In this document: one piece after another, positions 1 to 11,398 of the stretch
Position numbering within the stretch: the first letter of the stretch is position 1
Layout: the number at the start of each line of letters is the position of its first letter
Source of the DNA: Allokutzneria sp. A3M-2-11 16
Lineage (GTDB): Bacteria; Actinomycetota; Actinomycetes; Mycobacteriales; Pseudonocardiaceae
Direction: 5' to 3'
Length of the DNA: 64,000 nucleotides
Assembly (NCBI RefSeq): GCF_024213555.1
Contig: NZ_JANAVO010000003.1
Location: 310,001-374,000, forward strand
The notes under the pieces: model-generated
What the model was told of the DNA's origin: nothing
What the model saw: the letters and a program-made list of their open reading frames with translations, nothing else
Database searches by the model: none
Position numbers and translations under genes: made by a program

Positions 1-704
1 TTGCGTAGTACGAGAAACGTGGCGCTGACCGCGGCGACGGCGAGGACGGCGTAGCGCAGGCGGGGGCCGCGGAGGAACTTGCGCAGCGGGCTCGACACCG
101 CGAAGCCCGCCAGCATGAACGGCAGCAGCACCGCCGCCGCGCCCAGGTGCTCTACGCGTACCTGCCCGGCGATCCACAGGGTCAGCACGGAGGAAATGGA
201 CGCCAGCAGGAAGTAGGCGCCGAGCGTCGCTCGCACGACCGGGCCGGTGGAGTGCTGGTACAGCAAGGCGATCGGTGGCCCACCGATCGAGGACGCCGTG
301 CCGAACGCGCCGCTCGCGGCCCCGGCCACCACCAAGCCTGGCCGCGTCGGCGTGAGCTTCAGCGACAGCAGGGACAGCCCGACGCAGATCAGCACGGACA
401 CGCCGATCGCGATGTTGAACTGCGCCAACGGCAGCGCGGCCACCGCGAGCACGCCCAGCACGTTGCCCGGCAGCCTGCCCACCATCGCCCAGCCGACCCC
501 GCGCCAGTCGGTGTGCTTGTGCTCCCGCGCGACGGCGAGCGCGGCTTGAACGCAGGCGATCATCAGGACCGGTACGGGAACGAGCATCGGGTCGATCAAC
601 GCCAGCAGCGGCCCGGCGAGCAGGTTCAGCCCGTAGCCGACCGAGCCCTGGACCAGCGCGCCGACCAGCACGACCAGTCCCGCGACCAGCAGGCCGACCC
701 CCAT
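1..704 (-). CDS. TauE/SafE-family sulfite/anion permease (3' part outside window)
   Basis: Polytopic membrane protein read on the minus strand. It starts at an ATG (702-704) with GGAGG about 8 nt upstream and runs off the left edge, so the C-terminus is missing. The visible 234 residues begin MGVGLLVAGLVVLVGALVQG and contain the glycine-rich early segment (GSVGYGLNLLAGP) and the mid-protein ASSIGGPPIALLYQ stretch typical of the TauE/SafE family. Hydrophobic segments cover almost the whole length. The family exports or imports sulfite, sulfonates and other small anions; substrate cannot be inferred here. Upstream, 705-924 separates it from a divergent ATPase gene, and nothing else is seen in that gap. 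Confident on family, not on substrate. Confidence 0.8.
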   Translation of the reverse strand, partial: MGVGLLVAGLVVLVGALVQGSVGYGLNLLAGPLLALIDPMLVPVPVLMIACVQAALAVAREHKHTDWRGVGWAMVGRLPGNVLGVLAVAALPLAQFNIAIGVSVLICVGLSLLSLKLTPTRPGLVVAGAASGAFGTASSIGGPPIALLYQHSTGPVVRATLGAYFLLASISSVLTLWIAGQVRVEHLGAAAVLLPFMLAGFAVSSPLRKFLRGPRLRYAVLAVAAVSATFLVLR

Positions 705-924
705 TGCCGCACCTCCGCGTGGTGATGGTGATGCCCACGTTTGCACGCGGAGCGGCTCCGGTTCGCGGTGTCGTGGTTGATCCCACAGAAACCGGCCGCT
801 CTGGCAAACGGGTGGTCTTTTCTGCACTTATGGGCAATTCGCCCTTTCTGGTAGCGAAATAGTGTTGGCGCGGCAGCCCCGGCACTGATGGGCTGCGCCC
901 GGGGGAACGCGCAAGGGGGCCGAA

Positions 925-3900
925 ATGCACGATGCACTTTCCTTTGTGGGGCGGCGCAATGCCCTCGCGGAGCTCACCGGGCTGCTGGACCGGGCCGTGG
1001 CCGGGCGGGGGTCGCTGGTGCTCGTCGCCGGTGAGGCCGGGATCGGGAAGACGACGCTGGTCGAGCGCTTCGCCACGACGGCGGGCGAGCGGGACGTCCG
1101 GGTGCTGTGGGGCGGCTGCTGGCCGGGCCAGGGGCAGTCGCCGTACTGGCCGTTCGTGCAGGTGCTGCGGAGCTGCGTCGCGGATTGGGGCTGGGACAGG
1201 GTTTCCGGGCTCGTCGGCGGTGACGCGCGGTACCTGAGCCGCCTGCTGCCCGAGCGCGAGGCAGGCGATCCGGGCGCCAGTGAGGACGAGTCGACGCGCT
1301 TTCGCCTGTTCGACACGCTGACCAGGGTGCTGGTCGGGCGCGCGGCCGAGAAACCGCTGGTGGTGGTGCTGGAGGACCTGCACTGGGCCGATGAGGGATC
1401 ACTGCGCTACCTGGAGTTCCTCGGTCATCTGCTGCGCCAGGCCGGGCTGCTGGTGATCGGCACCTATCGCGACGTGGACGCCGAGGACTCCGCGCTGACC
1501 GAGCGGCTGCCGCAGCTGCGCCGCTTCGGGCCGAGGCTGGACATCGCCGGGCTCGACCAGGACGAGGTCGGCCAGTTGATGCGCTCGATCACCGCCACGC
1601 GGCCGGATGCCGACCTCGTGACCAAGGTGCACCGCAGCAGCGGCGGCAACCCGTTGTTCGCCGGTGAGGTCGCCAGGCTGCTCGGCGCGGGCGGCTCCGG
1701 CGAGGACGTTCCCGCCGCGGTGGAGCACGTGATCGACCGGCGCCTGTCCCTGCTCGGCGCGGACGAGGTGGCGCTGCTGTCCACGGCGGCGGTGCTCGGC
1801 GCGGAGTTCGACCCGGCCGAGCTGGCGGATCTGGCGAACCTCGCCGTCGCGGACGTGCGCGGGCGGCTCTCCGAGTCGCTGCGCCGCCGCGTGCTGATCG
1901 CGGCGGACGGCGACCGGCTGCGTTTCCTGCACGCCCTGCTGCGCGACGCGCTCTACCGGAGGCTCGACGTCGCCGACCGCGAAGCGCTGCATCGCCGTGC
2001 GGGCAAGGTGATCCTCGCGCGTTCCACCGACCAGGGCGCGGTCGCGAGCCGCGTCGCGCACCACTTCAGCCGGGGCAACGGCCCGCAGCAGGCGGTGCAG
2101 TACGACGTCCTCGCGGGCAAGCACGCCATGCGCTCGCTCGCCTTCGAGGACGCGGTCCGGCACTTCGCCCGCGCCGCGGCGGCTGTCGCCGAAGGTGAAG
2201 GGCCGCAACGCTGCGAGATCCTGATGAACCTCGCGCTCGCCCAGTGGCGCGCGGGCAACGGCAAGCTCGCCGCGCAGACCTACCAGGCCGCGTTCGACCT
2301 CGCGAAGGCCATCGGTGACGTGCGGTCCTTGGGCTTGGCCGCGCTCGGGTGCTGCGTGCGGGACGAGCTGTGGGCGAACGAGCCGAAGCTGATCGCCAAC
2401 CTCGAGTACGCGCTGGACACCTTGGAGGACAAGGACCCCGCGCTCCGCGCCCGGTTGCTCGCGCGGCTTTCCCGGGAGCTGGTCCTGGTGCCGGGGACCG
2501 AGGACCGCCGGGCCGTGCTCGTCGCGGAGGCGGAGCAGGTGGCGCGCGCCGTCGACGATCCCGCGACGCTGGCCGAAGTCCTGGGCACGATGCACAACGC
2601 GCACTGGACCCCTGACAACGCGGGGGATCGGTTGCGGACCGCCGTGGAGATCATCGGACTGGCCAAGCGGGCGGGTGATGAGAACCTGGTCGTCGACGGC
2701 GCGCTGTGGCGGGTGGTCTGCCTGGTCGAGCTGGGCGATCGGGTCGAGGCGGAGAAAGCCCTTGTGGCGTATGGGAGATGCGCCGAGGAACTGCGCGGGC
2801 CACTGCGGTTGTTCTACCACCGGTGCATCGCCGCGCACTTCGCCTTCCTCGACGGCAGGTTCGCCGCTTCCGAGGCGTTGATCGAGGAGGCGCTCGCCCT
2901 CGGGGAGCGCGCGCACATCGAGGCGGCGGAACACCTCTACCACCAGCACAAGACCTCGGTCGCCCTGGCGCGGGGCGACCGCGCGGAGACCGAGGCCCAG
3001 CTCGCCGCGTACGCAAGGCGGATGTCGCAGCGCCCGGAGTTCACCGCGTTCGGCCACTGCGTCAGCGCGCTCGTGCAGGCGAAGCTCGGGAAAACCGCGG
3101 AGCCCAAAGCGTTTCTCGACATGGCGATGTCGCAGGGCGCTCCGTCGATCGCCGGGCAGCCGCTGGGGATCTGCCTGCTGACGATGCTTTCGGAGATCGC
3201 CTACCGAACCGGCGCTCATGATCACGCCGAGGCGTTGTTCGAGGTGTTGCGCCCCTACGACGGGTGCGTCGCGGTCGGCGCCGGAGTGGTGCACGGCCTG
3301 GTGTCGCACGCGCTCGGCCTGATGGCGATGATGTTGTCCCGTGCGGACGCCGATGGCTATCTCACCGCCGCGGCTTCGCAGGCCAAGTCGATGCGCGCGC
3401 GTCCGTTGTTCGCCCGCATCAGCCTGGACCACGCGCGGTTGCTGGCCGGGACGGCGCGCGGCGCGGCGTTGGCGGCCGAGGTCCGGGACGAGTGCGCCGA
3501 GCTCGGGATGGAGCTGCTGCACGGGGAAGCGCTCGGCCACGTGGCACCGGCCGAGGTCACGCGGTCCGCGTCGCTGCGCCGCGAGGGCGAGTACTGGTCA
3601 CTCCACTGTGGACAGAGCGTGGTGCGGCTGAAGAACACCAAGGGGATCGGCTACCTGGTACGGCTGCTGTCCCGGCCCGGCGCCGAGCTGCACGTCCTCG
3701 ACCTCGTCGGAGAGGAAAGCGTTACCCAGCAAGGACTTCCCGTGCTCGACGCGGCGGCGAAGTCGGCCTACCGCGCCCGGCTGGCCGAGCTGCGGGCGGA
3801 TCGTGACGAGGCGGAGTCCTACAACGACCCGGCCCGCGTCGACAGCGTCCAGGCGGAGATCGACGCGCTGGTCCGGGAGCTCAGCGGCGCGGTGGGGCTC

Positions 3901-4095
3901 GGCGGGCGGGACCGCAGGACCGGCTCCAGCGCGGAACGCGCCCGGCTCAACGTGACCCGCAGCCTGCGCACGATCATCGCGCGGATCACCGAGGGCGACC
4001 CGGAGCTCGGCCACCACCTGGACACCACGATCCGCACCGGCTCCTACTGCGAGTACCGCCCAGGCCCGCGTCCGCCCGTCAAGTGGACCTGGTGA
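925..4095 (+). CDS. large AAA/STAND-type ATPase with TPR-like region
   Basis: A 1056-residue protein starting at ATG 925, with a purine-rich AAGGGGG upstream. The N-terminus (FVGRRNALAELTGLL) begins an ATPase module with Walker A GEAGIGKTT (about residues 36-44) and Walker B-like VVVLEDLHWAD (about 145-155). This is the layout of MalT/LAL-type signal ATPases. A long alpha-helical, TPR-like region follows (about 380-850). The C-terminus has no LuxR helix-turn-helix. Instead it carries a segment starting near NTKGIGYLVRLLSRPG that recurs in stand-alone actinobacterial predicted ATPases. Probably a signalling or regulatory ATPase acting through protein contacts; partner unknown. It is transcribed alone and converges on acnA, with a family A palindrome between them. 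Confidence 0.75.
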   Translation: MHDALSFVGRRNALAELTGLLDRAVAGRGSLVLVAGEAGIGKTTLVERFATTAGERDVRVLWGGCWPGQGQSPYWPFVQVLRSCVADWGWDRVSGLVGGDARYLSRLLPEREAGDPGASEDESTRFRLFDTLTRVLVGRAAEKPLVVVLEDLHWADEGSLRYLEFLGHLLRQAGLLVIGTYRDVDAEDSALTERLPQLRRFGPRLDIAGLDQDEVGQLMRSITATRPDADLVTKVHRSSGGNPLFAGEVARLLGAGGSGEDVPAAVEHVIDRRLSLLGADEVALLSTAAVLGAEFDPAELADLANLAVADVRGRLSESLRRRVLIAADGDRLRFLHALLRDALYRRLDVADREALHRRAGKVILARSTDQGAVASRVAHHFSRGNGPQQAVQYDVLAGKHAMRSLAFEDAVRHFARAAAAVAEGEGPQRCEILMNLALAQWRAGNGKLAAQTYQAAFDLAKAIGDVRSLGLAALGCCVRDELWANEPKLIANLEYALDTLEDKDPALRARLLARLSRELVLVPGTEDRRAVLVAEAEQVARAVDDPATLAEVLGTMHNAHWTPDNAGDRLRTAVEIIGLAKRAGDENLVVDGALWRVVCLVELGDRVEAEKALVAYGRCAEELRGPLRLFYHRCIAAHFAFLDGRFAASEALIEEALALGERAHIEAAEHLYHQHKTSVALARGDRAETEAQLAAYARRMSQRPEFTAFGHCVSALVQAKLGKTAEPKAFLDMAMSQGAPSIAGQPLGICLLTMLSEIAYRTGAHDHAEALFEVLRPYDGCVAVGAGVVHGLVSHALGLMAMMLSRADADGYLTAAASQAKSMRARPLFARISLDHARLLAGTARGAALAAEVRDECAELGMELLHGEALGHVAPAEVTRSASLRREGEYWSLHCGQSVVRLKNTKGIGYLVRLLSRPGAELHVLDLVGEESVTQQGLPVLDAAAKSAYRARLAELRADRDEAESYNDPARVDSVQAEIDALVRELSGAVGLGGRDRRTGSSAERARLNVTRSLRTIIARITEGDPELGHHLDTTIRTGSYCEYRPGPRPPVKWTW

Positions 4096-4108
4096 CCGTG
4101 GTTGGGGC

Positions 4109-4232
4109 GTCTTCAAGTACACCCCACCCCCGCTGAAACCGTCGCAAACAGCTACATACCCCCGGGGAGCCGCTGCCGGGGTTTGCTGCTGTTAAAGACG
4201 GAACTTGCCCGGGTGCGTCGGACTTGAAGACG
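4109..4232. repeat. family A palindromic repeat, copy 1
   Basis: A 124-bp intergenic element bounded by GTCTTCAAGTAC and GACTTGAAGACG. An inner inverted pair (AAACAGC near 4146 and GCTGTT near 4186) lies around a C/G-rich centre. It sits between the convergent 3' ends of the ATPase gene and acnA. Related copies are at 23566-23684, 37072-37182 and 40395-40515, with a half copy at 36847-36900. Confidence 0.8.
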
Positions 4233-4254
4233 CCACAACCCGCGGTGAGCAGTG

Positions 4255-4295
4255 ACGAGGGCGCCCCGAGTGATGCGTGTGCGGGGCGCCCTCGT
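4255..4295 (-). terminator. terminator-type hairpin of acnA
   Basis: A perfect 14-bp stem, ACGAGGGCGCCCCG (4255-4268) with CGGGGCGCCCTCGT (4282-4295), around a 13-nt loop. It begins 14 bp past the acnA stop codon. No T-run follows, as is common in high-GC actinomycetes. Confidence 0.75.
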
Positions 4296-4308
4296 GATGT
4301 GCGTCAGG

Positions 4309-7101
<2,793 letters not shown>

Positions 7102-7184
7102 GTGAAACTCCATCACGGGCGGTGAGTCCGGGAACGGGGGCGAGTCTTGCGCACTCTCACGGAGTTCGCTGGCGCACCCCTCAC

Positions 7185-7214
7185 TTGAGGCAAACAGTAC
7201 GCTTGTCCTGTATT
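7185..7214 (+). promoter_or_regulatory. candidate -35/-10 for the ABC transporter pair
   Basis: TTGAGG and TGTATT are separated by 18 bp, in the 160-bp divergent gap between acnA and the ABC genes. The match to sigma-70 consensus is only moderate. Confidence 0.3.
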
Positions 7215-7259
7215 CGCGTTCAACCCGGGTCCCACGTGGCGTCTGGCACTGTGGTTCCC

Positions 7260-8063
7260 GTGATCGGACTGACCGGCGTCGGCAAGCGCTACGGGCGCGG
7301 GCCGTGGGTGCTCAGGGGTGTCGACCTCGACGTGGGGCCTGCGGAACTGGTCGTTCTGCTAGGTGTCAACGGCAGCGGCAAGTCCACGTTGATGCGCGTG
7401 CTCGCGGGCATCGTCGCACCCACCGAGGGCGCTGTCGCCGGGAGGAGCGCGGTCGGTTTCGTGCCGGAGCGGTTCCCCGCCGGGCTCAGGCTCTCCGCCC
7501 GCGACTACCTCCGCCACCAGTCGGCGATCCGCGGTGCCGCCGACACCGGCATGGAGCTGCTGGAGCGCCTCGGCTTCGCCGGGGACCCCGACCGCCCCAT
7601 GGCCGAGCTGTCGAAGGGCAACACCCAGCGCGTCGCGCTGGCCCAGGCCGTCGTCGCCCGCCCCGCCCTCCTCGTCCTCGACGAGCCCTTCGCCGGTCTC
7701 GACGAGCACTCCCGCGCCGAACTCTGCGCGATGATCAACACCGCCGTCGCGGACGGCGCGGCGGCCGTGGTCACCGATCACACCGGCACCCGCTCCAGGC
7801 TTGCCGCGACGCGTACCGTCGCGGTCGCCGACGGCTCGGTGCGCGTGGTCGACACCGACTCCGGCGGCACCGGCGCGGTGGTCCTCGCCTGCCCGCCCGA
7901 CCTGCACGCCGAGGTGATCTCGCTCCCCGGAGTGCTCCAGTCCTCGCGGGGCCCACTGGTGCGCCTGGAGGTGCTCGGCGCGGAGGTCGACTCCGTCCTC
8001 ACCGCCGCCCTCGCCCTCGGCTGCTCGGTGCAAGAGGTTCGCCGGACGGAGCAGCCCGCATGA
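7260..8063 (+). CDS. ABC transporter ATP-binding protein
   Basis: Cytoplasmic ATPase subunit of a small ABC system. Visible motifs are Walker [12 protein letters not shown], a signature reading LSKGNTQR (the usual LSGGQ is altered) and Walker [13 protein letters not shown] followed by a switch-type His (VTDHTGT). The length of about 267 residues is typical of CcmA/drug-export type ATPases. Start is uncertain: in-frame GTG codons lie at 7236, 7251 and 7260 with no clear ribosome site. I chose 7260, next to the conserved [11 protein letters not shown] beta strand. Its stop overlaps the permease start by four bases (ATGA), so the two are co-translated. Substrate unknown. Confidence 0.85.
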   Translation: MIGLTGVGKRYGRGPWVLRGVDLDVGPAELVVLLGVNGSGKSTLMRVLAGIVAPTEGAVAGRSAVGFVPERFPAGLRLSARDYLRHQSAIRGAADTGMELLERLGFAGDPDRPMAELSKGNTQRVALAQAVVARPALLVLDEPFAGLDEHSRAELCAMINTAVADGAAAVVTDHTGTRSRLAATRTVAVADGSVRVVDTDSGGTGAVVLACPPDLHAEVISLPGVLQSSRGPLVRLEVLGAEVDSVLTAALALGCSVQEVRRTEQPA

Positions 8064-8716
8064 GGCCCCTGGTCCGCTACCTCGCCGCCGAGTTGATCAG
8101 CTCCCAGCGGTGGTTCCCGCCGATGGTCGTCTTCGCCGCCGTCTTCGGCATGCTCTACTCCACCGGCGCGGGCCCCGCGATCCCCGCCTATGGCGCCACC
8201 GTGATGCTGTTGTTCCCGGTCAGCGCCTGGCTCAGTGCCGTGGTGGCGAACAGCGAGGACCCCGTGACCCGCATGGTCACGATCACCGCCGCCGGTGGTT
8301 GGCGCCGCGCGTCCACCGGAGTGCTGCTGCTCGCGGTGCTGTGCAACGCCCTGCTCGTGGTTCTTTCCGTCCTGGTCCCGATCGCGGTGAACCCCGAGCC
8401 GTACCCGCTGTCCACCGTGCTGATCGGCCTCGGCGCTCACGTCGTCGCCGTTGCTCTGGGCATCGCCCTCGGCCTGTTGTGCGCGCGTCCCGTGCTGGCC
8501 GGTCCCGGGTGGACGATGAGCGCTCTGATCGTCGTGATGCTCGTCGCCGTGGGGTTGGGCCGCGTTCCGCCGCTCGGTGATCTGGTCGGCCAGATGTTCG
8601 TCCCGGCTTCCCCGTCCGTGCTCGCCGCTTCGCTCGCGTGGCACATTCCGTTGGCGCTCGCAGTCCTTGGCGCGGCCCAGGTGGTGATCAACCAGATCGG
8701 CACTCGGCGCCTCTAG
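8060..8716 (+). CDS. ABC transporter permease-like membrane protein
   Basis: A 218-residue protein with about six hydrophobic helices, starting [20 protein letters not shown]. It is translationally coupled (ATGA overlap) to the upstream ATPase and so is its likely membrane partner, probably as a homodimeric exporter. The short size and lack of periplasmic domains fit ABC-2-like exporters. Its 3' end overlaps the convergent HNH gene by four bases. No substrate can be named. Confidence 0.75.
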   Translation: MRPLVRYLAAELISSQRWFPPMVVFAAVFGMLYSTGAGPAIPAYGATVMLLFPVSAWLSAVVANSEDPVTRMVTITAAGGWRRASTGVLLLAVLCNALLVVLSVLVPIAVNPEPYPLSTVLIGLGAHVVAVALGIALGLLCARPVLAGPGWTMSALIVVMLVAVGLGRVPPLGDLVGQMFVPASPSVLAASLAWHIPLALAVLGAAQVVINQIGTRRL

Positions 8717-9831
8717 AAGGGCGCGGGTTCTCCGATCGGCTCGATTTCTGATTCGTAGGTCTTGCCTTCTGGTGTGGTCCAGACGTGGCGTCCGTCTTCG
8801 AGGTTGTGGCATTGCCAGCTGGTTTCGTGCTTCATGCGGTGGTGCCTGCGGCATTTCGGCCGGAGGTTGTCGACTGACGTGTTGCTTCCGTTGAAGGGGC
8901 AGCAGTGGTCGAGGTCGCAGCGGTGCACCGGCTGGCGGCATCCGATCATCGTGCAGTGGGGGTAGCGGGCCGCGATCAGCTCCCGCTGCTTGGTGGTGGG
9001 CCGGTAGGTGGTGACATCCTCCGCGATTCCGGTCACCGGGTCGGTGAGGATGCGCTTCCAGATCCCTCCTGCGGCGACATCCCGTGCGATCTTGATGGGC
9101 AGCGGCCCGTGCCCCTGGAGGATGGCGGGGTCGTCGTCCATGCCGATGAGTGAGCTGATGGCCATGGTGAGGTTGACCGTCACCTGACCCTGCGGGGCAC
9201 CGGTTTCCTTACCCAGCAACAGGTCCAGGGCCACGTCGACGCGTTTCTGGTCCAACGCTCGGCCGTCCTTCGGTAGGCCGCGTGCGATGGCGTCGATGTG
9301 GTCGAAGGCGAGGGCGGTGTCGAGGGCGGGCATGATCAGGCGGAGTGAGGCCATGCCGTCGTCAAGGTTGGTTTTCTCCACCTTGCGTTGCTCGCGCTTC
9401 TCCTGATGGCGGTGTTCGGCGGCGGTGGGGTCGAGTCGGTCGATGTAGCGGCGCGCGTACTGGCGGGTGGCGGAGTAGGCGTTGTTCTCCGCATGGGCCA
9501 ACAACACTTGTTCGGCGGTGGCGGCCTGCACGGCGGAGAGGGGCTGAAGGAGTTCGACGATCATCAACGCCTTCCCCTCGTCGACGCGGCCTTCGGCCAG
9601 CGCCTGCAAGACCACGGGGCGCGCGGTCAAATCTGAGGCTTTCGCTAGCAGTCGTGATGCTTTCTCCTTCGAGATCCGTAACAGCGGCATCAGCAACTCC
9701 TCGGCGTACTCACGTTCGGCGGGTCGGAGCTGCGCGACGTACTCCATCAACGCCACCAGGAATTCGACGACGGCTTTACCGATACCGGTGAACGTTGACT
9801 TGACTTTCGCGTCAGTAGCATCGAGGGCCAT
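8713..9831 (-). CDS. DUF222 / HNH endonuclease-like protein (13E12-type)
   Basis: A 372-residue protein of the abundant actinobacterial DUF222-HNH family, related to the 13E12 repeat proteins of mycobacteria. Residues about 1-250 form the helical DUF222 region. The C-terminus carries a zinc-finger HNH nuclease motif: RCDLDHCCPFNGS followed by NLRPKCRRHHRMKH. Start is ATG 9829-9831 after GGGGAC. The family is found in many copies per genome and often near mobile DNA; its role is not established. The upstream gap is unusually A/T-rich just before the gene (9838-9865) and then repeat-rich. Confidence 0.85.
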   Translation of the reverse strand: MALDATDAKVKSTFTGIGKAVVEFLVALMEYVAQLRPAEREYAEELLMPLLRISKEKASRLLAKASDLTARPVVLQALAEGRVDEGKALMIVELLQPLSAVQAATAEQVLLAHAENNAYSATRQYARRYIDRLDPTAAEHRHQEKREQRKVEKTNLDDGMASLRLIMPALDTALAFDHIDAIARGLPKDGRALDQKRVDVALDLLLGKETGAPQGQVTVNLTMAISSLIGMDDDPAILQGHGPLPIKIARDVAAGGIWKRILTDPVTGIAEDVTTYRPTTKQRELIAARYPHCTMIGCRQPVHRCDLDHCCPFNGSNTSVDNLRPKCRRHHRMKHETSWQCHNLEDGRHVWTTPEGKTYESEIEPIGEPAPF

Positions 9832-9944
9832 GTCCCCATTTTATCGCATAATAATAGTGGATCATGGCTCTAAAGGATGAATTGCCAGGCGCCCGAAAAG
9901 CCCGAAACGCAACCCCCACGAAACAGCAAGCCGCACATGAAAGC

Positions 9945-10061
9945 GGGTCGGCTTTACCTGGGGTGCGCGTGCCATACGCTTGTCGCGAGGGCCGGGGTTT
10001 CATCCCGTGCCCCTGTGAGGCCCAAGGGCACGCGCAAGGGGCCCCCAGGTCAAGCCGACCC
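9945..10061. repeat. 117-bp imperfect palindrome
   Basis: The left arm 9945-9973 (starting GGGTCGGCTTTACCTGGGG) pairs with the right arm 10027-10061 (ending CCCCCAGGTCAAGCCGACCC). A few bulged bases separate TGCGCGTGCC and GGCACGCGCA, and the loop is about 53 nt. It lies in the 414-bp gap between the HNH and DinB genes, directly before the tandem array. No protein is evident here. Confidence 0.75.
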
Positions 10062-10065
10062 CCAC

Positions 10066-10233
10066 GCTGGAAGCCCAGCGCCCCCCCCCCGCTGGAAGTC
10101 CAGCCGTCCCCTGCTGGAAGCCCAGCCACACGCCCTGGAAGCCCAGCCCACCAGAGCTGGAAGCCCAGCCACGCAAGCAGGAAGCTCAGCCACACACGCC
10201 GGAAGTCCAGCCCACACAAGCAGGAAACCCCCC
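10066..10233. repeat. array of eight phased 14-mers, consensus GCTGGAAGCCCAGC
   Basis: Units start at 10066, 10091, 10113, 10134, 10156, 10177, 10198 and 10220. After the first 25-bp step, spacing is 21-22 bp, about two helical turns. Each unit is a near palindrome (CTGG-N4-CCAG); later units degrade (GCAGGAAGCTCAGC, GCCGGAAGTCCAGC). A run of ten C residues (10081-10090) separates units 1 and 2. The array ends 12 bp before the DinB start codon. Confidence 0.85.
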
Positions 10234-10245
10234 GAAAGGCACAAC

Positions 10246-10707
10246 GTGAAAGAGCACCTCAAGCAGTACCTCAACGAAGCCCGCCAAGCCATCCTCTGGA
10301 AACTGGAAGACCTCGACGACCACCAGATCCGCCAACCGAAAACCCCCACCGGCACCAATCTGCTCGGACTCGTCAAACACCTCACCGGCTGCGAAGCGGG
10401 CTACTTCAGTTTCGGCCGCCCCTTCGACATCCCGTGGCTCGACAACCCCGAACCCGGAATCGACATGCGCGCCACCGACGACGAGTCCCGCGAAGAAATC
10501 GTCGACCGCTATAAAAGGGCGTGTGCTCATGCCGATGAGACGATCGACGCGCTACCCCTCGATGCGACGACCAATGTCTGGGGTCAGGAAGTCACGCTCC
10601 ACAAGATCCTCGTGCACATGATCGCCGAAACCCACCGCCACGCCGGGCACGCCGACATCGTGCGCGAGCTGATCGATGGCGCGGTGGGGCGCTTGAAGGA
10701 CGACTAG
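10246..10707 (+). CDS. DinB/DUF664-family protein
   Basis: A 153-residue four-helix-bundle protein of the DinB/YfiT superfamily, which includes thiol-dependent S-transferases (mycothiol or bacillithiol) and metal-binding proteins. The expected metal-ligand histidines are seen in LVKHLTGCE (N-terminal third), and in KILVHMIAETHRHAGHADI near the C-terminus. I start at GTG 10246 (MKEHLKQYLNEARQ). The open frame continues upstream only through the repeat array, which is not protein-like. Mycothiol-dependent chemistry is plausible in an actinomycete but is inference. It converges on the anti-sigma gene with a 4-bp overlap. Confidence 0.85.
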   Translation: MKEHLKQYLNEARQAILWKLEDLDDHQIRQPKTPTGTNLLGLVKHLTGCEAGYFSFGRPFDIPWLDNPEPGIDMRATDDESREEIVDRYKRACAHADETIDALPLDATTNVWGQEVTLHKILVHMIAETHRHAGHADIVRELIDGAVGRLKDD

Positions 10708-11333
10708 GCGGCGTCGGTGGACCGCAACATGGGCACGGAACGATGATCCGGCGAAGGCGGCGCGGGCAGGCGCGATTGGCGGTGCAGCGCGTAGAGCAAT
10801 CCCAAGCCCACCAACAACAATCCGTGCGACGCGACACGAGCGAACGGCACGGTGCCCACGATGAGGTCGTGCACCGAATACCCGATGAGCATCACGAGGA
10901 ACCCGGAGAGCACGGCCAGCAGCCCGGCGACGGCGCGCGTGCGGAGCGCGGCCCAGAGCATCCCTACAGCGAGGCCGATGTTCCACGCGGTGCTCTCGTT
11001 GGACAGGTGCCCGGACATCAGTCCGCCGTGCGCGGCGTCCACACCGATCAACTGCGCGATGCCGAGAGCCAACTGAGTTGTGGCGACCGCGACGAGCGCC
11101 GCGCGGGTCCACCGGCCGGGCTGGCGGGGCGCGGGGGCCGCGGCGAGCACGGCGGGGACGAGGTCGGGCGGGGTCACCGCTGGCCGCACGCGCAGCGTCC
11201 TGGTCAGCGCCGATGCCCGCTCCTGCCACGCCTGGCAGTCCGGACAGCCGGAAAGGTGCGCGTCGGGGTCGACGGGCTCCGGCTCGCCGTCCATCCTGGC
11301 TGAGAGCGCTTCACGGCAGGTCGCACAGTTCAC
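10704..11333 (-). CDS. zinc-finger (ZAS-type) membrane anti-sigma factor
   Basis: A 209-residue protein starting at GTG 11331-11333 ([15 protein letters not shown]). The N-terminal 40 residues hold the anti-sigma zinc-binding pattern, CATC then HLSGCPDC (H-x3-C-x2-C). About four hydrophobic helices follow (from about residue 80), so the sensor half is membrane-embedded. ZAS proteins sequester ECF sigma factors until a redox or envelope signal releases them. It diverges from the sigma-factor gene at 11399 with a 65-bp gap. Divergent rather than co-operonic arrangement is less usual. Signal unknown. Confidence 0.8.
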   Translation of the reverse strand: MNCATCREALSARMDGEPEPVDPDAHLSGCPDCQAWQERASALTRTLRVRPAVTPPDLVPAVLAAAPAPRQPGRWTRAALVAVATTQLALGIAQLIGVDAAHGGLMSGHLSNESTAWNIGLAVGMLWAALRTRAVAGLLAVLSGFLVMLIGYSVHDLIVGTVPFARVASHGLLLVGLGLLYALHRQSRLPAPPSPDHRSVPMLRSTDAA

Positions 11334-11342
11334 ACTCTGATT

Positions 11343-11368
11343 GTCGGCCCAGAGCAGGGGTGAGTTCC
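11343..11368 (-). promoter_or_regulatory. candidate ECF-type promoter of the anti-sigma gene
   Basis: On the minus strand GGAACT (11363-11368) and CGAC (11343-11346) are separated by 16 bp, resembling the ECF pattern GGAAC-N16-CGT. Transcription would start almost at the GTG codon, giving a near-leaderless mRNA. It would be a direct autoregulatory loop if the neighbouring sigma factor reads it. Confidence 0.35.
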
Positions 11369-11398
11369 CACCGGACGGGTGGATTACGCTTGGACGTC

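Noticed and set aside
626-937. Minus-strand frame with a poly-His stretch upstream of the TauE-like gene
   Set aside because: The His run comes from the GTGATGGTGATG repeat read out of frame; the true gene starts at 704 with a GGAGG site.
1399-3540. 713-codon minus-strand frame inside the ATPase gene
   Set aside because: Antisense shadow; no motifs, and the plus strand has Walker motifs and a plausible start.
10066-10233. Repeat array as a CRISPR
   Set aside because: Units are 14 bp with 7-11 bp spacers, far too short, and no cas genes are present.
9877-10245. N-terminal extension of the DinB gene upstream to 9877
   Set aside because: It would translate the palindrome and repeat array; the DinB fold starts at 10246.
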